A program made the translations under genes and the position numbers. Below, piece by piece: positions 51,638 to 64,000 of a stretch of DNA of 64,000 nucleotides. This DNA is from Obelidium mucronatum (Eukaryota; Chytridiomycota; Chytridiomycetes; Chytridiales; Chytriomycetaceae): positions 28,796 to 92,795 of the forward strand of contig JAIVFH010000121.1 in assembly GCA_025765595.1 (NCBI GenBank). The letters are read 5' to 3'. The notes under the pieces were generated by a model. That model saw only the letters and a program-made list of their open reading frames with translations. It was not told where the DNA came from and searched no databases. Every line of letters begins with the position of its first letter. The stretch's first letter is position 1.

Positions 51638-54600
51638 TCAAGGGGCCGGTGTCACATTAAAAGGCTCCAACTCAGCATTTGACTTTCCAATATTTGCATT
51701 GGAAGCGCCAATGGTATTTGTACTACTTTTTGCTGAACGATCACCTGATTGCTTCCTCACACGTAAACCACCACCATTCAGCTTTTCAATTGAGCTAACT
51801 TTCCTTGCACGTAGAGATGGACTTTTTGTTTCAATTTGTGACTGTGATTCTGAAAATTTTGAGGATGTGCTGGCAGCAGTGGCAAGAGCTGTGTTGAGGA
51901 CTCCAGAGATTTTATTTTGATGCTTGTCCAGGTTTGAGCGAATCCATCTCACAATGTGGCACAAAACTGGAAGAACCATCACAATTCCAATTTGAATTAG
52001 AGTGCTAGTGGAGACTCCATATTGGTCAGTGAATTGACGGAATGCAATCATTACAAGAATTCCAAGGGTGATTTCACGATTCAAGTAGGCTTCCAAGTGA
52101 CTGTTGTAAGGCTGCCAATAGATTCTTGTGGCACAAATGAAAGCAAGAAAGAGGATGTAAACATTTGTTTGGGTTTGATCTGTTGTGAAAAGTAAGTAAT
52201 GTTAGGCCACACAGTCATGAAAAAAACAGCACTGGTCAGGAAAAGAACAGCACTGATTTCTATAATCACTCACTATCATATTTTACCAACATGGTAAATA
52301 GAATGGATGTCACCCCTTTTTCCAACATTGTCACAGGCATCATCCAGTACATTTCAGGTTTGAACACAATGTACAGAACTTGAAAGAGCTTTTGAATATT
52401 TGAAATTCCCTCTTCTTCATATGTGATGTTATTGCCTTTTGCCAGGTAGCGCAGAATTAGTCCAATTAAAACAGGCACGCCGCCCAGGAACAAAATAAGA
52501 ATGATGATAGCAAGAGCAGCTGCCGGAGCATGTGTGGAGCCAAAGCATTCAATATTGGGTGCAGTGGTCAATACATGCTTTCCAAGGATATCATTGCATT
52601 GGAGTCTGTAAATCCAATTAAAAAATAGATACCTAGCACGTTTGATTAAACTTACAGAATCAAACTTCCATCAATTAACGGCATGACCACAAAAGTCAGA
52701 ACCACAATTGTGGCTCTAAAGCAAATCAAACTTAAGCTTTGACCTTTCATATAGTATGGAGTAAATCTGCCAGAAGACTCTCCTGACAAAAGTCCGCTGG
52801 ATTGCAAAAACTTGGTTCCAAAGTAGATTGCAATTATATAGAAAAGAATCAACAAAGGCAAAAAGAATCGAAACATCATTTTCGAGACGCCAGAAATTGG
52901 GAGAGTACAATCAGACACAATTCCATCAACATTCAAGGATGCCACTGCAAGGAATGTGCTCAATCCTGGAATACTCAGGATACCATTTCCTTGGCCTTCA
53001 AATATATAATATGTAACTTGGAAGTAGAAGAAGAGAATTTCAACAGTTGGAGCCTCTTCATATGGAAGGAATACAAGTCCAACAGCTCCAAGAAAGGCTC
53101 CAAACAAAATTAGATAGAAGCTTGCTCCACCAACAGATGAGCATTTTGTGCATTCACCATTCCAAAGATAATGGCTGGGCTCACTGCATTCAGTGCAAAG
53201 GACGCCTGAAAATGAAGCTGAGCATGACCCAGCAGGGCAAGTTCCATTTGTACAACACGTGGATGGAAAAGGGCACTCATAGTGTTCAGGTTCTATTGAA
53301 TGTGACGTGGCAGGCATCCAAATTCCATCAGTCACTCGTACAGTCGATCCACCAGGACAATTCAACCCAGCAGGACAGGGCTACACAAATAAATTAGAAA
53401 ATTTTTATCTACATGGTTTGTGTTCAAGTACCATGCAAATTTCTGTATTCTTTTCCAGCCAGTTGTAAGATCCAGGTGGGCAAGCAATACAAGAATACAC
53501 AACGCCAGACATGTATCTGCCGAAACCAACACCACATGAATCTAAAAAATTTAGGTCAAGTTATTGCCAATCATTGTTGTGGTTTTGCTTACCAACTGAC
53601 TTTGGGGGTTTGGGAATCCATGGGCTCCAAATATTCTCATTCTGTTGGATCCAATGACACGCAGCCTGTGTGTAATTAAAATGCTGATTGACTGTACTTT
53701 TTAGAATTTCATTCATGTGTGCATCAAGGATTTGGTATTGATTTGCAAATGATTGGAGTTCAGGAAAATCAGCAAGGAACTTTTGTGTTGCGAGCTTTTG
53801 GACAAAAAAAACTTAAGCATAACTTAAACTAGCCAACAAACTAACAAAAATACAAAACCTTGTGGATAATAATAGTTGGCACATCTGTTGAAACAAATGC
53901 GTTGTCACGATCTGGCCATTTACAATTTAGTAAACACAAGGTAATAGCACAAACTCTTACCTTTAGGCTAAATCTATATACTGGTGATGGTCTGTTGCCG
54001 GGAATAACACCTTGGTAATGTCATTTGATGCAACAAAGACACTTGGGGCCCAGTTATAAACAAAGACATTTTTGCCTTCGTCAAGAGCAGGCTTGCATGG
54101 CTACATCGGCATGACCACCCCAAGAATTTGATTGTCACCATTAGTTGCAAACTGTCAATCAATCTCTGAAGTTTCCAGGAGAATATCCTGGATCGTACGC
54201 CCAAAGCTCCTACGCATTTGGCACCAGGAACCTTGCATTGATGGTGGAGTGTACGTCTGAACATGGAATCAAGTTAGAAAATAGAGCCATAGTATCAGAA
54301 CAAAGGTTTCATTACGCCATTAACACAGTGCTTGGGACGTCCATCACACTGTGGCTGCCCATCAACCAAAAACGGCGGAGTGCTTCCGCTTTGGGGAAGA
54401 AGGGCCCGAGCTTCTGGATGCAGCAAGAATCTCCAGAAGTCGAATCCCATGTCAGGATGCTGGTTCACAAGGGCAGTTGGAACGTAAAGACCAATAATTC
54501 CAGAGTACCCGATTGCGCCTAAATCGACTGCAACGCGATCGACTTGCGTCATTTGACCGTAATTGGCTTGATCCTCCGGCCCTATCACGTATTAATGGTT

Positions 54601-55129
54601 TTCAGCTTATGTGCGCCAACATAGAATTACTTACATGCTTCTAGAAATAAATCAATGGCGTTGCCATAAAAGTCTGGTCCAATCGTGTATCCACCACCCT
54701 ATTGGACGCAAATAATCAGTTGATACAAAACCCCATGATGATGAGTAATCACACCGTTTGCATAATCTGAACCCTGTGACATGCTTTTGATTACTATGGA
54801 ATGAAACCAACAAAAAATCAAAGAAGGGGTATCTACCTGTAGCCCATAATCTCCAGCAAGTATTGGGCAACATACGTGTTGAGAATAAAGCTCTCCCATC
54901 TTTGTAAAGTCAACACGATCGGTCTTTTCGAAGTGGTATAGAGGGAGCCGTCGACATTCCGAAGAGTATTCCATCCATACTTGTTGTTGGAGATCGTGCA
55001 GGGAGGGCCATTCATTGGTGTTGGGAGGTAGTGGAACTCCGTCCAGTTTGTGTACGGGTCACTCTGTGAGCCGCCTACGGCAGCAACAACAGCTGCGTGG
55101 GCCGCGATCAATAACTTCCAGAAGAGCAT
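51638..55129 (-). pseudogene. Receptor-like protein: ABC-type binding domain, Cys-rich stalk, multi-pass membrane domain (frameshifted)
   Basis: Start MLFWKLLIAAHAAVVAAVGG is a signal peptide. The ectodomain resembles a glycine-betaine-type periplasmic binding protein (CTISNNKYGWNTLRNVDGS, DLGAIGYSGIIGLYVP, FDFWRFLLHPEARALLP, FVYNWAPSVFVASND). Then a Cys-rich stalk (CPFPSTCCTNGTCPAG, GVLCTECSEPSHYLWNGEC), about seven helices (FLPYEEAPTVEILFFYFQ, ITYEEEGISNIQKLF, EAYLNREITLGILVM) and a Ser-rich tail. Many short introns. Between 54,010 and 54,235 the recognisable sequence jumps frame four times by single bases, so the binding domain cannot be translated whole. The membrane half is open. Such receptors are multi-copy in chytrids as far as I recall. 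Confidence 0.65.
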
Positions 55130-55557
55130 GAAAGTAAATGATTCCTCCTGGATTTGTCTTCTTTTTCTGTTTAGAATTGTCAATTTTTTTCGCCCTGCGA
55201 TCGCCCAACGATCGCCCAGCGACGAGTGACAGAGGAATGTCAACGGGCTTCGTCACTTTGGGAAATCTGGGCAGCTAATGAAGCACTTGAGCGTCTTGAG
55301 TGTGAGTGCGATAAGGCGTCAGTCGTGAAAGTACACTCCAAAAACATGTAGCTGACTCGACAGAAACGTCGTGTGTATTCTGTTGGTCAGGATCTCATCG
55401 CCAATCATGCTAGGGTGTCAGACACCTTCAGAGCCCTGGTCAAAGTCGCGGAGTTTGTCTGTGTGGCCACATTGACACAATTTGACAGTCGAATATATTT
55501 GCAAACACACTGTCGATTTCAAATCCAACGAATCTTATCACATGAGCTCAAACTCTT
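55130..55557. other. Intergenic region
   Basis: Contains the short repeat CGATCGCCCAACGATCGCCCAGCGA near 55.2 kb upstream of the receptor gene. No gene seen. Confidence 0.4.
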
Positions 55558-58500
55558 TTATTGGTCTTTATTTCTCAGTTTCGCAACTGCCTCTTCAGTG
55601 GTGTCTGCATTCTTCAATCGCTGTTCGTGTTCATGAGCCAACATCCCAATTTTCAATCGCATATCATCAAACTCTGCTAAAACACTATGGAAGTCAGTGT
55701 AAGTCAATCTGTACAGTACAGATGGTGTAGTTGCTTGAACTGTCGCTGTCCTCAGAATTTTTGCGATCAGCGCAACTTCTGTTGTCAGGTTCAGTGAAAA
55801 CAAACGAGAAACAAAGAAATACAGAGTTATAAACCTCCAAAGTAAGCCTTGTCGTATAAAGAAACCACCTTTCGCCCATTCACAAATACATTGACCATTC
55901 CCGATAAAATGAAGTACATGTCGAAGCCATAATCTCCCTGTTTTGTAACATAATCATTTTTGACATAATATTGAGCTTTTAAAACTGTAGCAAGACGTCC
56001 AAAAAAGATTTCGTCACGTCCGTCATTTGCGTTTCGGCGGAGGAATGGAACACGTTCAATCAATGCACGTGTGTTTTGCACCGCAATTTCCTGAATGTTT
56101 TTGTTTAGATTTCTTTCAAAGCGAAAATCGTGATTGCTTAACTGATCTCAGCGATTCATTCATTTCCAACAAAAGCGATTCCTCCTCAAAGTACTTGCCT
56201 GTAAAAGTACTGTGATTAAAGATTCGTATATCGTTCTCATTGTTTTCTCCTTTTTCACCTCTGTATTTGGTTTCGTAATAGGCAAAGAGCTTTTTTCTTG
56301 TTTCGTAATTTAAATTTTTCCACTGCAGATTGCGCGAATTAGTATTGTCGGATACTTAACCTTAAAGCCCACCTTTACGTAGTCTCCCAATTCCTCCATT
56401 TTCTGAGTGAACAATCGGCCTGATGGGTTAATTGACATTGTTGCTGATGAAATGGCTCCCAAAAATGCAGCATACAAAACAGCGGAAATAATGACAAAAA
56501 CAGACTGAGTAAACTGCTCCATAGCCGTAGGAGGACTAGTTTGTTCAAGGAAGTTAAACAAGACAGACATTTAAAGAAGGAAAAAAAGGAACACAGAACG
56601 AAACTCAACTCGAATACGGCTGGAAACATGTTTCCAACTGCCTTGTAAAATGTGAAGGCGTAAAGCTGAGTGACGCTGGCGTCAGCATAAGCGGGCCAAA
56701 AGTGATCCCAGCCAACAAAACCAGCCAATTTCCCACACAAGTAAATTGAGCAGGCATTCAAGTGCAGAAAATACATGATGGCGATCGACATGGGCATGAT
56801 TTGAGATAAAGTGAACCCCGCATGTTTATCAATCCAGAATTTCAAACGAACCCAGATTGCGCAGCGCGCGCTGATATCAGGAAGCTGGAGTAACCGAATA
56901 GCGTGTACCAAATGGAAGAGAAAACTGTACTCCATATTCCTGAACATAAATTCAAAAGGGATTATGGGTATTATTTCCCAAAGAATCGGAAGTCCCATCC
57001 ATGTTCCAATCCAATGGCTCAAGATGGGCCGCATGGATTCATATTCCCGTAAACTGCACATGGGGTTGATTGACTTGGGGGATCTTGGTGTGAGCAATGA
57101 CACCAAGAGATCGAGAGTATATGTAATTGCGATTATCAATGAAATGTTGGATGTATCTTCCACCTCATATTTCCAGAATGACACCAAGAATGGAAGCAAA
57201 AATAAAATGGTAAGATACAATACTAAAACAAAGTGTTCAGACTAACGATATACCAAAAAAAAAGACCCTTACTTGACATAATAAAGTCCCATATGGTGTT
57301 GAAAAATGACTTTGGGTGTAATCCGTTAATGAAAAGAGAAACGTTATTTGTATCCGCTTGGTCAAGTAACTCCAAATCGATAACTTTCCCTTTGCCATCA
57401 AATGCAGGAAGCAGGCACACTATTTGGAACCAATTGAGACTTGTAGCTTTCTTCAAGTTGCTCGTGACAAGCATGGTTGACTTTCTTTTGATTTTGTTGG
57501 GCTCCATTGTTTCCTGACTTTGAAGACTTTCGGGAGCATCATCATCACCGTCACCATCACTGCTATCTACTTGTAGCGTTATTTCCTTCTGCCTCATCAA
57601 TGTTTCTGCTGTTGGAAAGTCACCACTGCCTTCATTTATAACGCCAAGGTATGGGGAAATAGGTGGCGACCTAGTGTTCATATCGTCAATTTCTGGCTTG
57701 ATGGCATATTTCACAATCTTTGATTGTAAAGAATGCAATGATCCAGATCGGTTAACATCTAAGGAAGAGTTTGATCCAGACTCATCCACTGTTTCATCGA
57801 TTTTAACTGTATCTTCTCCGTTTTGCTCGATTGATACCATGGATCGCTTCAATCCAATTGGTTTTGCGGAATTCATGGTTATTGTCAGAAAGGGTTGTGA
57901 TCCCACTTCGCCACGTGACGACTCAAAGCTGTTGGCCACTTTTGATTTGGGTGATTGTTTTGGAGATATTCTTGAAGGAGGTGCGCGATTGTGCCTGTTC
58001 ACCGTTGTTTGGTAGCTCATATGGGATAAATTTACTTGGTTGTTGTTATTTGGTCGGTGTGCGAGGTGAGCTCTGCTTGAATGGGCGGATGAACCAGGAC
58101 TGACCATTTTATGCTTCGACGACTGTCGGGATAATTGATATCCAATAGAATTTTTGGAGGAGTTATGGTGAGTGGATTCCATAGACCCTGCCGAGGCAGG
58201 GTATGACCTTTCGGTTGGGATTGACTTCTTTTGTGATCGCATAGAAACCTTCTTTTGAAGAGTTACTCCATCCGTGTTAGAAAACGATACTTTGCGCAAG
58301 TGCAAAAATGATGGAATCATGGACTGCCTGCGTTCGTTTTTTCCGCCATTCTCGGGCCTTTTCCGATTTCGTTCCAGTGTTGTTGTCTTAAACTCTTCAC
58401 CGTCTTGAAACTGCAGAAGACTATGTTTCGAAACAGAGTTAAAGATGGGAACTTCTTCGGACATATTCGCCGGCCAGCGGGGCCGCATAGTCTGCCCCAG

Positions 58501-58584
58501 TCCAACGAATCCCAGAATCGCTAACCTCTTGACTTGGACGCGATGTAGCAGAATATCTGGGCGATACCTGCCAAGATCTAGCAT
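55558..58584 (-). CDS. Cyclic-nucleotide-binding cation channel (CNG/HCN/EAG type)
   Basis: Membrane ion channel of the voltage-gated-like superfamily gated by cAMP or cGMP. A ~430-aa Ser-rich N-terminal region (start among the Met at 58584, 58488 or 58464) precedes FFNTIWDFIMS and LYLTILFLLPFLVSFW (S1), six membrane segments to 56.4 kb, the C-linker (INPSGRLFTQKMEELGDYV) and a cyclic-nucleotide-binding domain (NDYVTKQGDYGFDMYFILSG, VALIAKILRTATVQATTPS). Introns of ~50 bp join in frame, for example one after FIMS and one in the pore. The pore reads FYKAVGNIPPTAMEQ by my best splicing, without the GYG of potassium channels. CNG channels act in zoospore phototaxis in Blastocladiella. Confidence 0.8.
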
Positions 58585-58672
58585 TTATGTCTGAATAGTT
58601 TAATGGCGCGCCCTCTAATCGAGTGACAAGAGTATGTGAGTTGGGCACGATCGGACGTTAGGTGTTTCGGCG

Positions 58673-58819
58673 TTATTGTATACCAAAAGTCAGACGCTCG
58701 TTCAGCATCGCCTCCAATGACTTCAACCGCGAAAACAATATTTCTTGGTACTTGAGGCTTTCGCACATGGTGGACTGAACAGCAGTCAGCAGCTGCTGGT
58801 AGAAGATAACGGTAGACAT
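58673..58819 (-). CDS. Possible 48-aa helical protein
   Basis: MSTVIFYQQLLTAVQSTMCE followed by KYQEILFSRLKSLEAML and stop. Amphipathic, likely helical; no family recognised. It sits between the channel gene and RIO1. Could equally be noise. Confidence 0.3.
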   Translation of the reverse strand: MSTVIFYQQLLTAVQSTMCESLKYQEILFSRLKSLEAMLNERLTFGIQ

Positions 58820-58992
58820 GTTTACTTTCTGCCACTGATTTTCAGCCAATCGCTTGACAATCCGCGCAAGAAACGCAAGTGATTTGAAAGAATTAAGTAA
58901 ACAATTTAAGGCGGGTTGAAAGCTGTTGAAGTGATTGCTTTCTTTCTTTTTTTCTTTCTTGTTTTTCTTGTTTTTGATCATCGAAGCAACCA

Positions 58993-61474
58993 ATGAAAAA
59001 CGACACGGACAGCAACTTGTCAGACGCGGGACGGTTCAGCGACGCCGACGACGAGGCGGGGCTTTCGTCGACGGAAGTGCTGACTAAGCGGGCGGTGCGC
59101 GGCGTGTCGCCAGTGCGGTTTGCGGCGGCGGCGGCGGCGCCGAGCCACGCGGCGGCGGCGGCGCGCAAGAAGCCGGCGGCAGCAGGCAGGGCGACGACGA
59201 CGGCGGCGACGCGGACGGCGAGGGCCTCAGCGGCGGCGGCGGCGGCGGCGGCGGCGACCTCGACGCGAACTGGAACGAAGACGACGGCGGCGTCGACTCG
59301 GACGCGTTCGCCTCGGACTTCGACTCGGACTCCGACGGCTTCGACTCCGGCGACGACGCCGGCGACGCGCTCGTCAACAGCGACCAGTGGCACGCCGCCA
59401 CCGGCGACTTCACGAAGCAGTTCAACAAGATGCGCGCACAGATCCAGCCTAATGCGGCCGGCGCCGCCAAGCACCACCAGCAGCATCAACAGGCCGCGAA
59501 GCCAGTCCGCTCAAAGAATTCTGCCGAGGCCGAAGCCTGCCTTGGTCGACGAGCTGAGCGCTAAATTTGCCTCAAAGATCAGAATTGATCCGCTTCGAAT
59601 TCGAAAACAAACTGAGCAGTTCGTCGCTGCAGGGCGATATGCGCGTGTATTCTCGAAAAGCTGAAGGCGACAAGACTACGCACAAGGACAAGGCAGACAG
59701 AGCAACAGTCGAACAAGTGTTGGACCCGCGTACTCGAATCATTCTGTTTAAGCTTCTCAACAACCAAACGCTCAGTCAAGTGAATGGTTGCATCAGTACT
59801 GGAAAGGAAGCAAACGTCTATCATGCAACTACTCCTGATGGTCTCCATCGTGCCATCAAAGTTTACAAGACTTCTATTCTCGTCTTTAAAGATCGTGATC
59901 GTTATGTCACTGGTGAATTCCGTTATCGAAATGGCTATGCAAAGAGTAATCCTCGAAAAATGGTCAAAATGTGGGCTGAAAAGGAAATGAGAAATCTGAA
60001 ACGTTTGGTTGTGGCTGGTATTCCTTGTCCAGAACCTCTTTTGCTTCGTATGCATGTTTTGGTCATGGGCTTTCTTGGGGACAAGAATGGATGGTTTGTA
60101 TTCTTGGTTTAGTGATTTGCTTTCTTTTATATACCGCCGAAGGCGGTGAGCTTTTCTGCCGCAGGAAGTGAGCTTTCTTGGTTTATTTCTTGTATATATC
60201 GGAGTAGGCGGGGGCGTTTTGCATGAAACCGCATCATTCAATACCAAATAGAATAACAATATCTTCAATATCATAGGGCCTCGCCTCGATTAAAAGACGC
60301 AGTGATCAACGACTCAATGATTTATAAAAACTTGTATGTCCATCTCCTCAAGATGGTGTGGAAAATGTACCACAAATGTAAACTCGTGCATGCCGATTTA
60401 TCTGAATACAATCTGCTGTAAGAACTATTACTTTTCCTTTTTTGTTTAGTATTCTTTTCTAAACTTCCATTCGATTCCAGATATCACAACAAAACACTCT
60501 ACATCATTGACGTATCTCAATCCGTCGAACACGATCACCCACACGCTCTCGAGTTTTTACGAAAAGATCTCCAAAACATTGTAGACTACTTCAAAAAACG
60601 CGTCCCACCACCTTCAGAAGACTACCCAGACTCGCTCAACATTTTCACACTCCGCGAGCTGTTTGATTTCACTGTAACGCCGTGGGATGCAATCGTGAAA
60701 ACTGTGGCTGATAAATCCCTGTGCTCACAAAATGACGAAGACGCTGTTCTCGACGCATACACAATGTACATGCATACTCCCGCTGCGAGAATCAATATCC
60801 AGGAGGTGGCTGCAACGTCGGGTGTTAGTGTGGCAGCTGCGCAAGCCGAAGTGGATATCCAAGAAGCCGTGTTTAAGCAAGCATACATTCCAAGAACTCT
60901 TCAGGAGATTGTTGACTATGAACGAGATGTCGATAAAGCAAAGAAGGGGCAGGTGGAAGTGAACAGTGGTGTTGGAGTGTATGGACGGGTGACTGGTTTG
61001 GTCGTTGAAGAAAAGATTGGAGGTGCCGGAGGAGTGAATAAAGCGGCTGTGGCAGCGGCTGTTGCTGTTGCTGGGGGTGGGAACAATGCGGTCTCTCCAA
61101 ACAGGAAAGTCGGTGCTTCTTTAACCGCTACGACTGCTGTTGGCCAAAAAGATGGTCCGTTTAGTGAAGAGAATGATGAAGAAAGTGAAGATGATGACAG
61201 CGATGACGATAGCGATGATGACAGCCAAGAGGGAAGTGATTATGACGATGATCGAAAGAAAGAGTCTCGTTTGAAGAAAGACGAGGAGAAAGACTCGAAA
61301 AAGGTATAGGTTTTTCCTTTGCTGATTTCCATAATGGTCTGAACTTCTGTTTACTTATATTCACAGGCACGAAAACAAGCCGTCAAGGATGAAAAACGAG
61401 AGAAACGGAAAGCGAAAATGCCAAAAGCTGTTAAAAAGAGGAAGCAAAAAGTTTCTTCTGCTTCCAAGAAATAG
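58993..61474 (+). CDS. RIO1: RIO1 serine/threonine kinase (40S ribosome maturation)
   Basis: Atypical kinase/ATPase needed for final 40S subunit maturation. Motifs: [16 protein letters not shown], the P-loop [59 protein letters not shown] across an intron, catalytic HADLSEYN, metal-binding [33 protein letters not shown], then an acidic Ser/Asp tail and a Lys-rich end. Reliable introns: 60094-60276, 60418-60480, 61304-61366. The N-terminal 500 bp are extremely GC-rich and need a likely intron at 59077-59189 and one more frame change near 59.55 kb that I could not resolve. Confidence 0.9.
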
Positions 61475-61525
61475 TGGGGAAATTAAAATAACATTTTATG
61501 CACAATTCTCTTTGTTAAGGGTTAT

Positions 61526-63999
61526 TTACGAAAACAAGCGTTTCGCAACAGTTTTATCCTCAATTTTGGCTTGAAACAACGCCCTCTCATTCACAACTTG
61601 AGCAAACTCTTCCTCAACCATAACATATCCTTGAAATCCCACGGACGTGAACAAAGATCTGCCAAACACTGCTTTTCCACCGAAAAGCCTCGACGGCCTC
61701 ACCATCTTCAAATCATGAAGAAAGATAATTTTCAAGACCCGCAACATTACAACATGATCATGCACAACTTCCTTGCTGAGTTCCAATCCACTGTCAGTCG
61801 GCCCTTTTATCCGCCCCAAAATCCCTCCAAACGCATCATCCGCAAACCCTTCCAAACTGGCTGCAAAGATGGCCCCCCAATCACAACAACACCAGCCGAA
61901 AATACTGTCAAGGCCTCCACCACATCATCCCAAATCTCTCTGGCCCCCTTCAACCCTTCCTCAATAACCAACACCTTCTCACCTAGCATCTCTTCGCAAA
62001 CTTCTAAAAATCGCGTCACCTGCGCCTACACCCATTCCCCCCAGATTATGCATACACGCTTGCTCTTTCGGGGCTTTCCGATTCTTGTCAATCATATCCA
62101 CCAAAGCGCGCAACTTCATACTCATGACGTGATGGAACAAGAAAACAACCACCCCGTTTCGGAGGACAGGATGGGTTATCCGTTTCAAAGCGGCCAGGCT
62201 GGATTCAAGATGCGAAATAGTTTGTGGGGATTGAAGCCAGGCGTCTGCGTATTGACGGACTTTGTAGATTTCTACAGTGGGTTTCAGGGATGGGCCAAAG
62301 TGGTTATAGATAGCATCGAGGTGATCTGGTGATTGTTGAGGATTGAAGTTGTTCGTGGCTTCTGTCGGACTTGTTGTTTGTGTTATTGTTGTTTGGTAGA
62401 GAGCTATTATTCGCGGGATACTCGTTTTCTCCGTTTTACCCAAGTTGAAGGGAGTTATCGGCGCGATTATAGAAGCGGAAAAATTCAGCATGAGAAAGAG
62501 GCAATCATTGAGTTTCGACAAGAGTGGGTCGAGATCAAATGATCCAAGATATTCAAAACTATGAGAACTCAGAAGTAGCAGTTGAAGAACGTTCCCCAAT
62601 AGAAACCCAACCTCAATCTATTTATTTTGGTTGATCGGTTATTATAGGCCAATTGCAGCTAAAACAGCTACGACAAAAAAGGGGCTTACCCTCTCACATT
62701 TCCAAGAGAAGTCAACAAAATAATTGACAAGTGACTTCATCTCTGATTTTGAAAAGCTCACAATTGCCTCAACAATCTTGTAAATATTGGAAGTGATATC
62801 GGTATTACGCAGGGATGTGCCTCGAATAGACAGCTCTCGCAGGTTGGACGTAAGCAATGTGGCCAAATCACGACAACAAAACCGGCCTCCGTCCAAAACG
62901 ATTTTCTTCCAATGATTGAAAGCCAAAGTCCCATCCAGCACTCTTCCATACAACAAGTGACCGACAGACGACAAGTCGGTTGGATTCACCCCCGATCCCA
63001 ACACGGCTTTCAGTACATAACCCTTTGAGCGGTCTCCTTTGGGGACATATTTTGCTTCAAAGGCGAGAGCAATTGACTTGTGTGACGAAAAATAATCCAC
63101 CAGTCCTTCTGCCGTTGGCTTGGCTTGCGGCTTCAAAGATTCAGCCAAACTTTTGATTCTCTGGATTTGCTCTGCAGATAAGGAAATCTGATTCTCTTGG
63201 GAGTTTTGAATATCGTTTTCAGAGAGGGCGGAAATTACAGAATAACATGTTTGCAGTGTCCACAAGTCCAGCAATGCTGTACAAAATGGCCGAGAATAAT
63301 TCGGCTGTTCAGAATAGAGGATTGATGGTTTCTTTACGGTTTTCAACATCCAGGGAGACTTTTTTTGAGGCCAAAATGTAGATTTGCTTGGATAATGGAG
63401 AAACTATTTCTAAGGGAAGATATAGAATTGATATTTGAAGGCACTACAATTCAGGAAAACGAAGAACGTGCAGGATTAGAAGTTTTTTAAACATCTTGTT
63501 CATGGTAAACTCAACTGCAGCTTGTAAGCGAATGTCGGCAAGACCCAGAATAAAGTCAACGACAGAATCTGGCTTGTTTTGGACATTCAAGTTCGCAGCG
63601 GGTCAAGATGGCTTCAGCAGAAAAGATCTCTGTAGGTTTGGATGGTTGTAAAGGGCTGTTTGCAGGAGTGGTTTCGAAGGGTATGCGGATGTGCTTAATG
63701 GTCCCCGAAGTTCTAGATACCATCGCAACCGATCCTTGCTGACTACTAGAACCACCAACACTTTCTCCTCCATTAAAGATTAAACAGCTTTGAACCAAAA
63801 CCCAGTCTGTCCCAACCGAGACGGCGTGAACCCGGTTCACAATAGCGCCACCAGCACTGATATCTTCTAATGTTTTAACAGAACCAAAACTTGAGCCGAT
63901 AACACGGTAAAATTCAAGGACTTCCACGCCCCAACAGCAAAAGCAAATACCAAACGCCGCCATCATCTTTCGCATCATAAAACCCAGCCATTTGAGCAT
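61526..63999 (-). CDS. Rab3 GTPase-activating protein non-catalytic subunit (Rab3GAP2-like), 5' end outside window
   Basis: Partner of Rab3GAP1; in animals the complex is the exchange factor for Rab18 and acts in ER and lipid-droplet/autophagy traffic. The N-terminal piece (63556-63999) reads VEVLEFYRVIGSSFGSVKTL and MVSRTSGTIKHIRIPF, parallel to the end of the beta-propeller in Rab3GAP2. The C-terminal part reads HLESSLAALKRITHPVLRNG, VMSMKLRALVDMIDKNRKAP and MLRVLKIIFLHDLKMVRP, parallel to its conserved C-terminal region. Middle exon 62642-63349 is less conserved. The coding strand is minus; an antisense open frame at 61571-62332 is a shadow. Confidence 0.75.
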
Positions 64000-64000
64000 A

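Noticed and set aside
61571..62332. 253-aa plus-strand open frame
   Set aside because: The minus strand here carries the Rab3GAP2-like C-terminal exons with recognisable conserved blocks; the plus frame has no motif and a skewed composition.
1..64000. tRNA or rRNA genes
   Set aside because: I saw no cloverleaf with A and B boxes and no rRNA-like stretch; the half-tRNA match at 21286 is a retroelement primer site. A covariance-model scan would be needed to exclude them.

Overview
The window is nuclear DNA from a fungus, most likely a zoosporic chytrid (Chytridiomycota, probably a Chytriomyces/Rhizoclosmatium-like lineage). The reasons are short GT-AG introns (mostly 45-80 bp) in nearly every gene, fungal-type housekeeping genes (MET6, RIO1), and genes common in flagellated fungi: a cyclic-nucleotide-gated channel, a 7TM receptor with a ligand-binding ectodomain, and an INSIG protein. 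All models were built by eye from reading frames and splice sites; no search was run.

Layout. 1-21 kb is a compact host segment: Fpg/Nei-type DNA glycosylase (5' end outside), C2H2 zinc-finger protein, CCR4/Angel-type RNA nuclease, two small membrane proteins, cobalamin-independent methionine synthase, a metallo-beta-lactamase-fold protein, a 7TM protein, a mitochondrial release factor of the RF2 (PrfB) type, a secreted protein, two MFS transporters, a PARP-type zinc-finger protein and an INSIG homologue. 51.6-64 kb is again host sequence: a decayed receptor gene, a CNG channel, RIO1 kinase and the 3' part of a Rab3GAP non-catalytic subunit (gene runs off the window).

20.7-51 kb is a nest of transposons: a PIF1-helicase scrap, a Ty1/copia element with a recognisable 5' LTR and primer site, several copies of a KDZ-type (CxC5/CxC6) DNA transposon, a mutator-like element (MULE) with a Ulp1-like protease part, and a third, unidentified family (called family C here). 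Elements sit inside one another.

The most striking object is one complete KDZ-type element at 42391-48687 with a perfect 8-bp target-site duplication. It carries two intact, divergently transcribed, multi-exon genes: a 617-aa transposase and an 879-aa accessory protein that I do not recognise. Arrays of a ~12-bp unit occur both next to the element's ends and inside an intron of each gene; the transposase-gene array folds as a long hairpin. Related copies at 24.9-27.1, 33.5-34.8, 36.0-39.2 and 49.7-50.0 kb are truncated or internally deleted. In one of them the accessory gene stays open while the transposase gene is gone.
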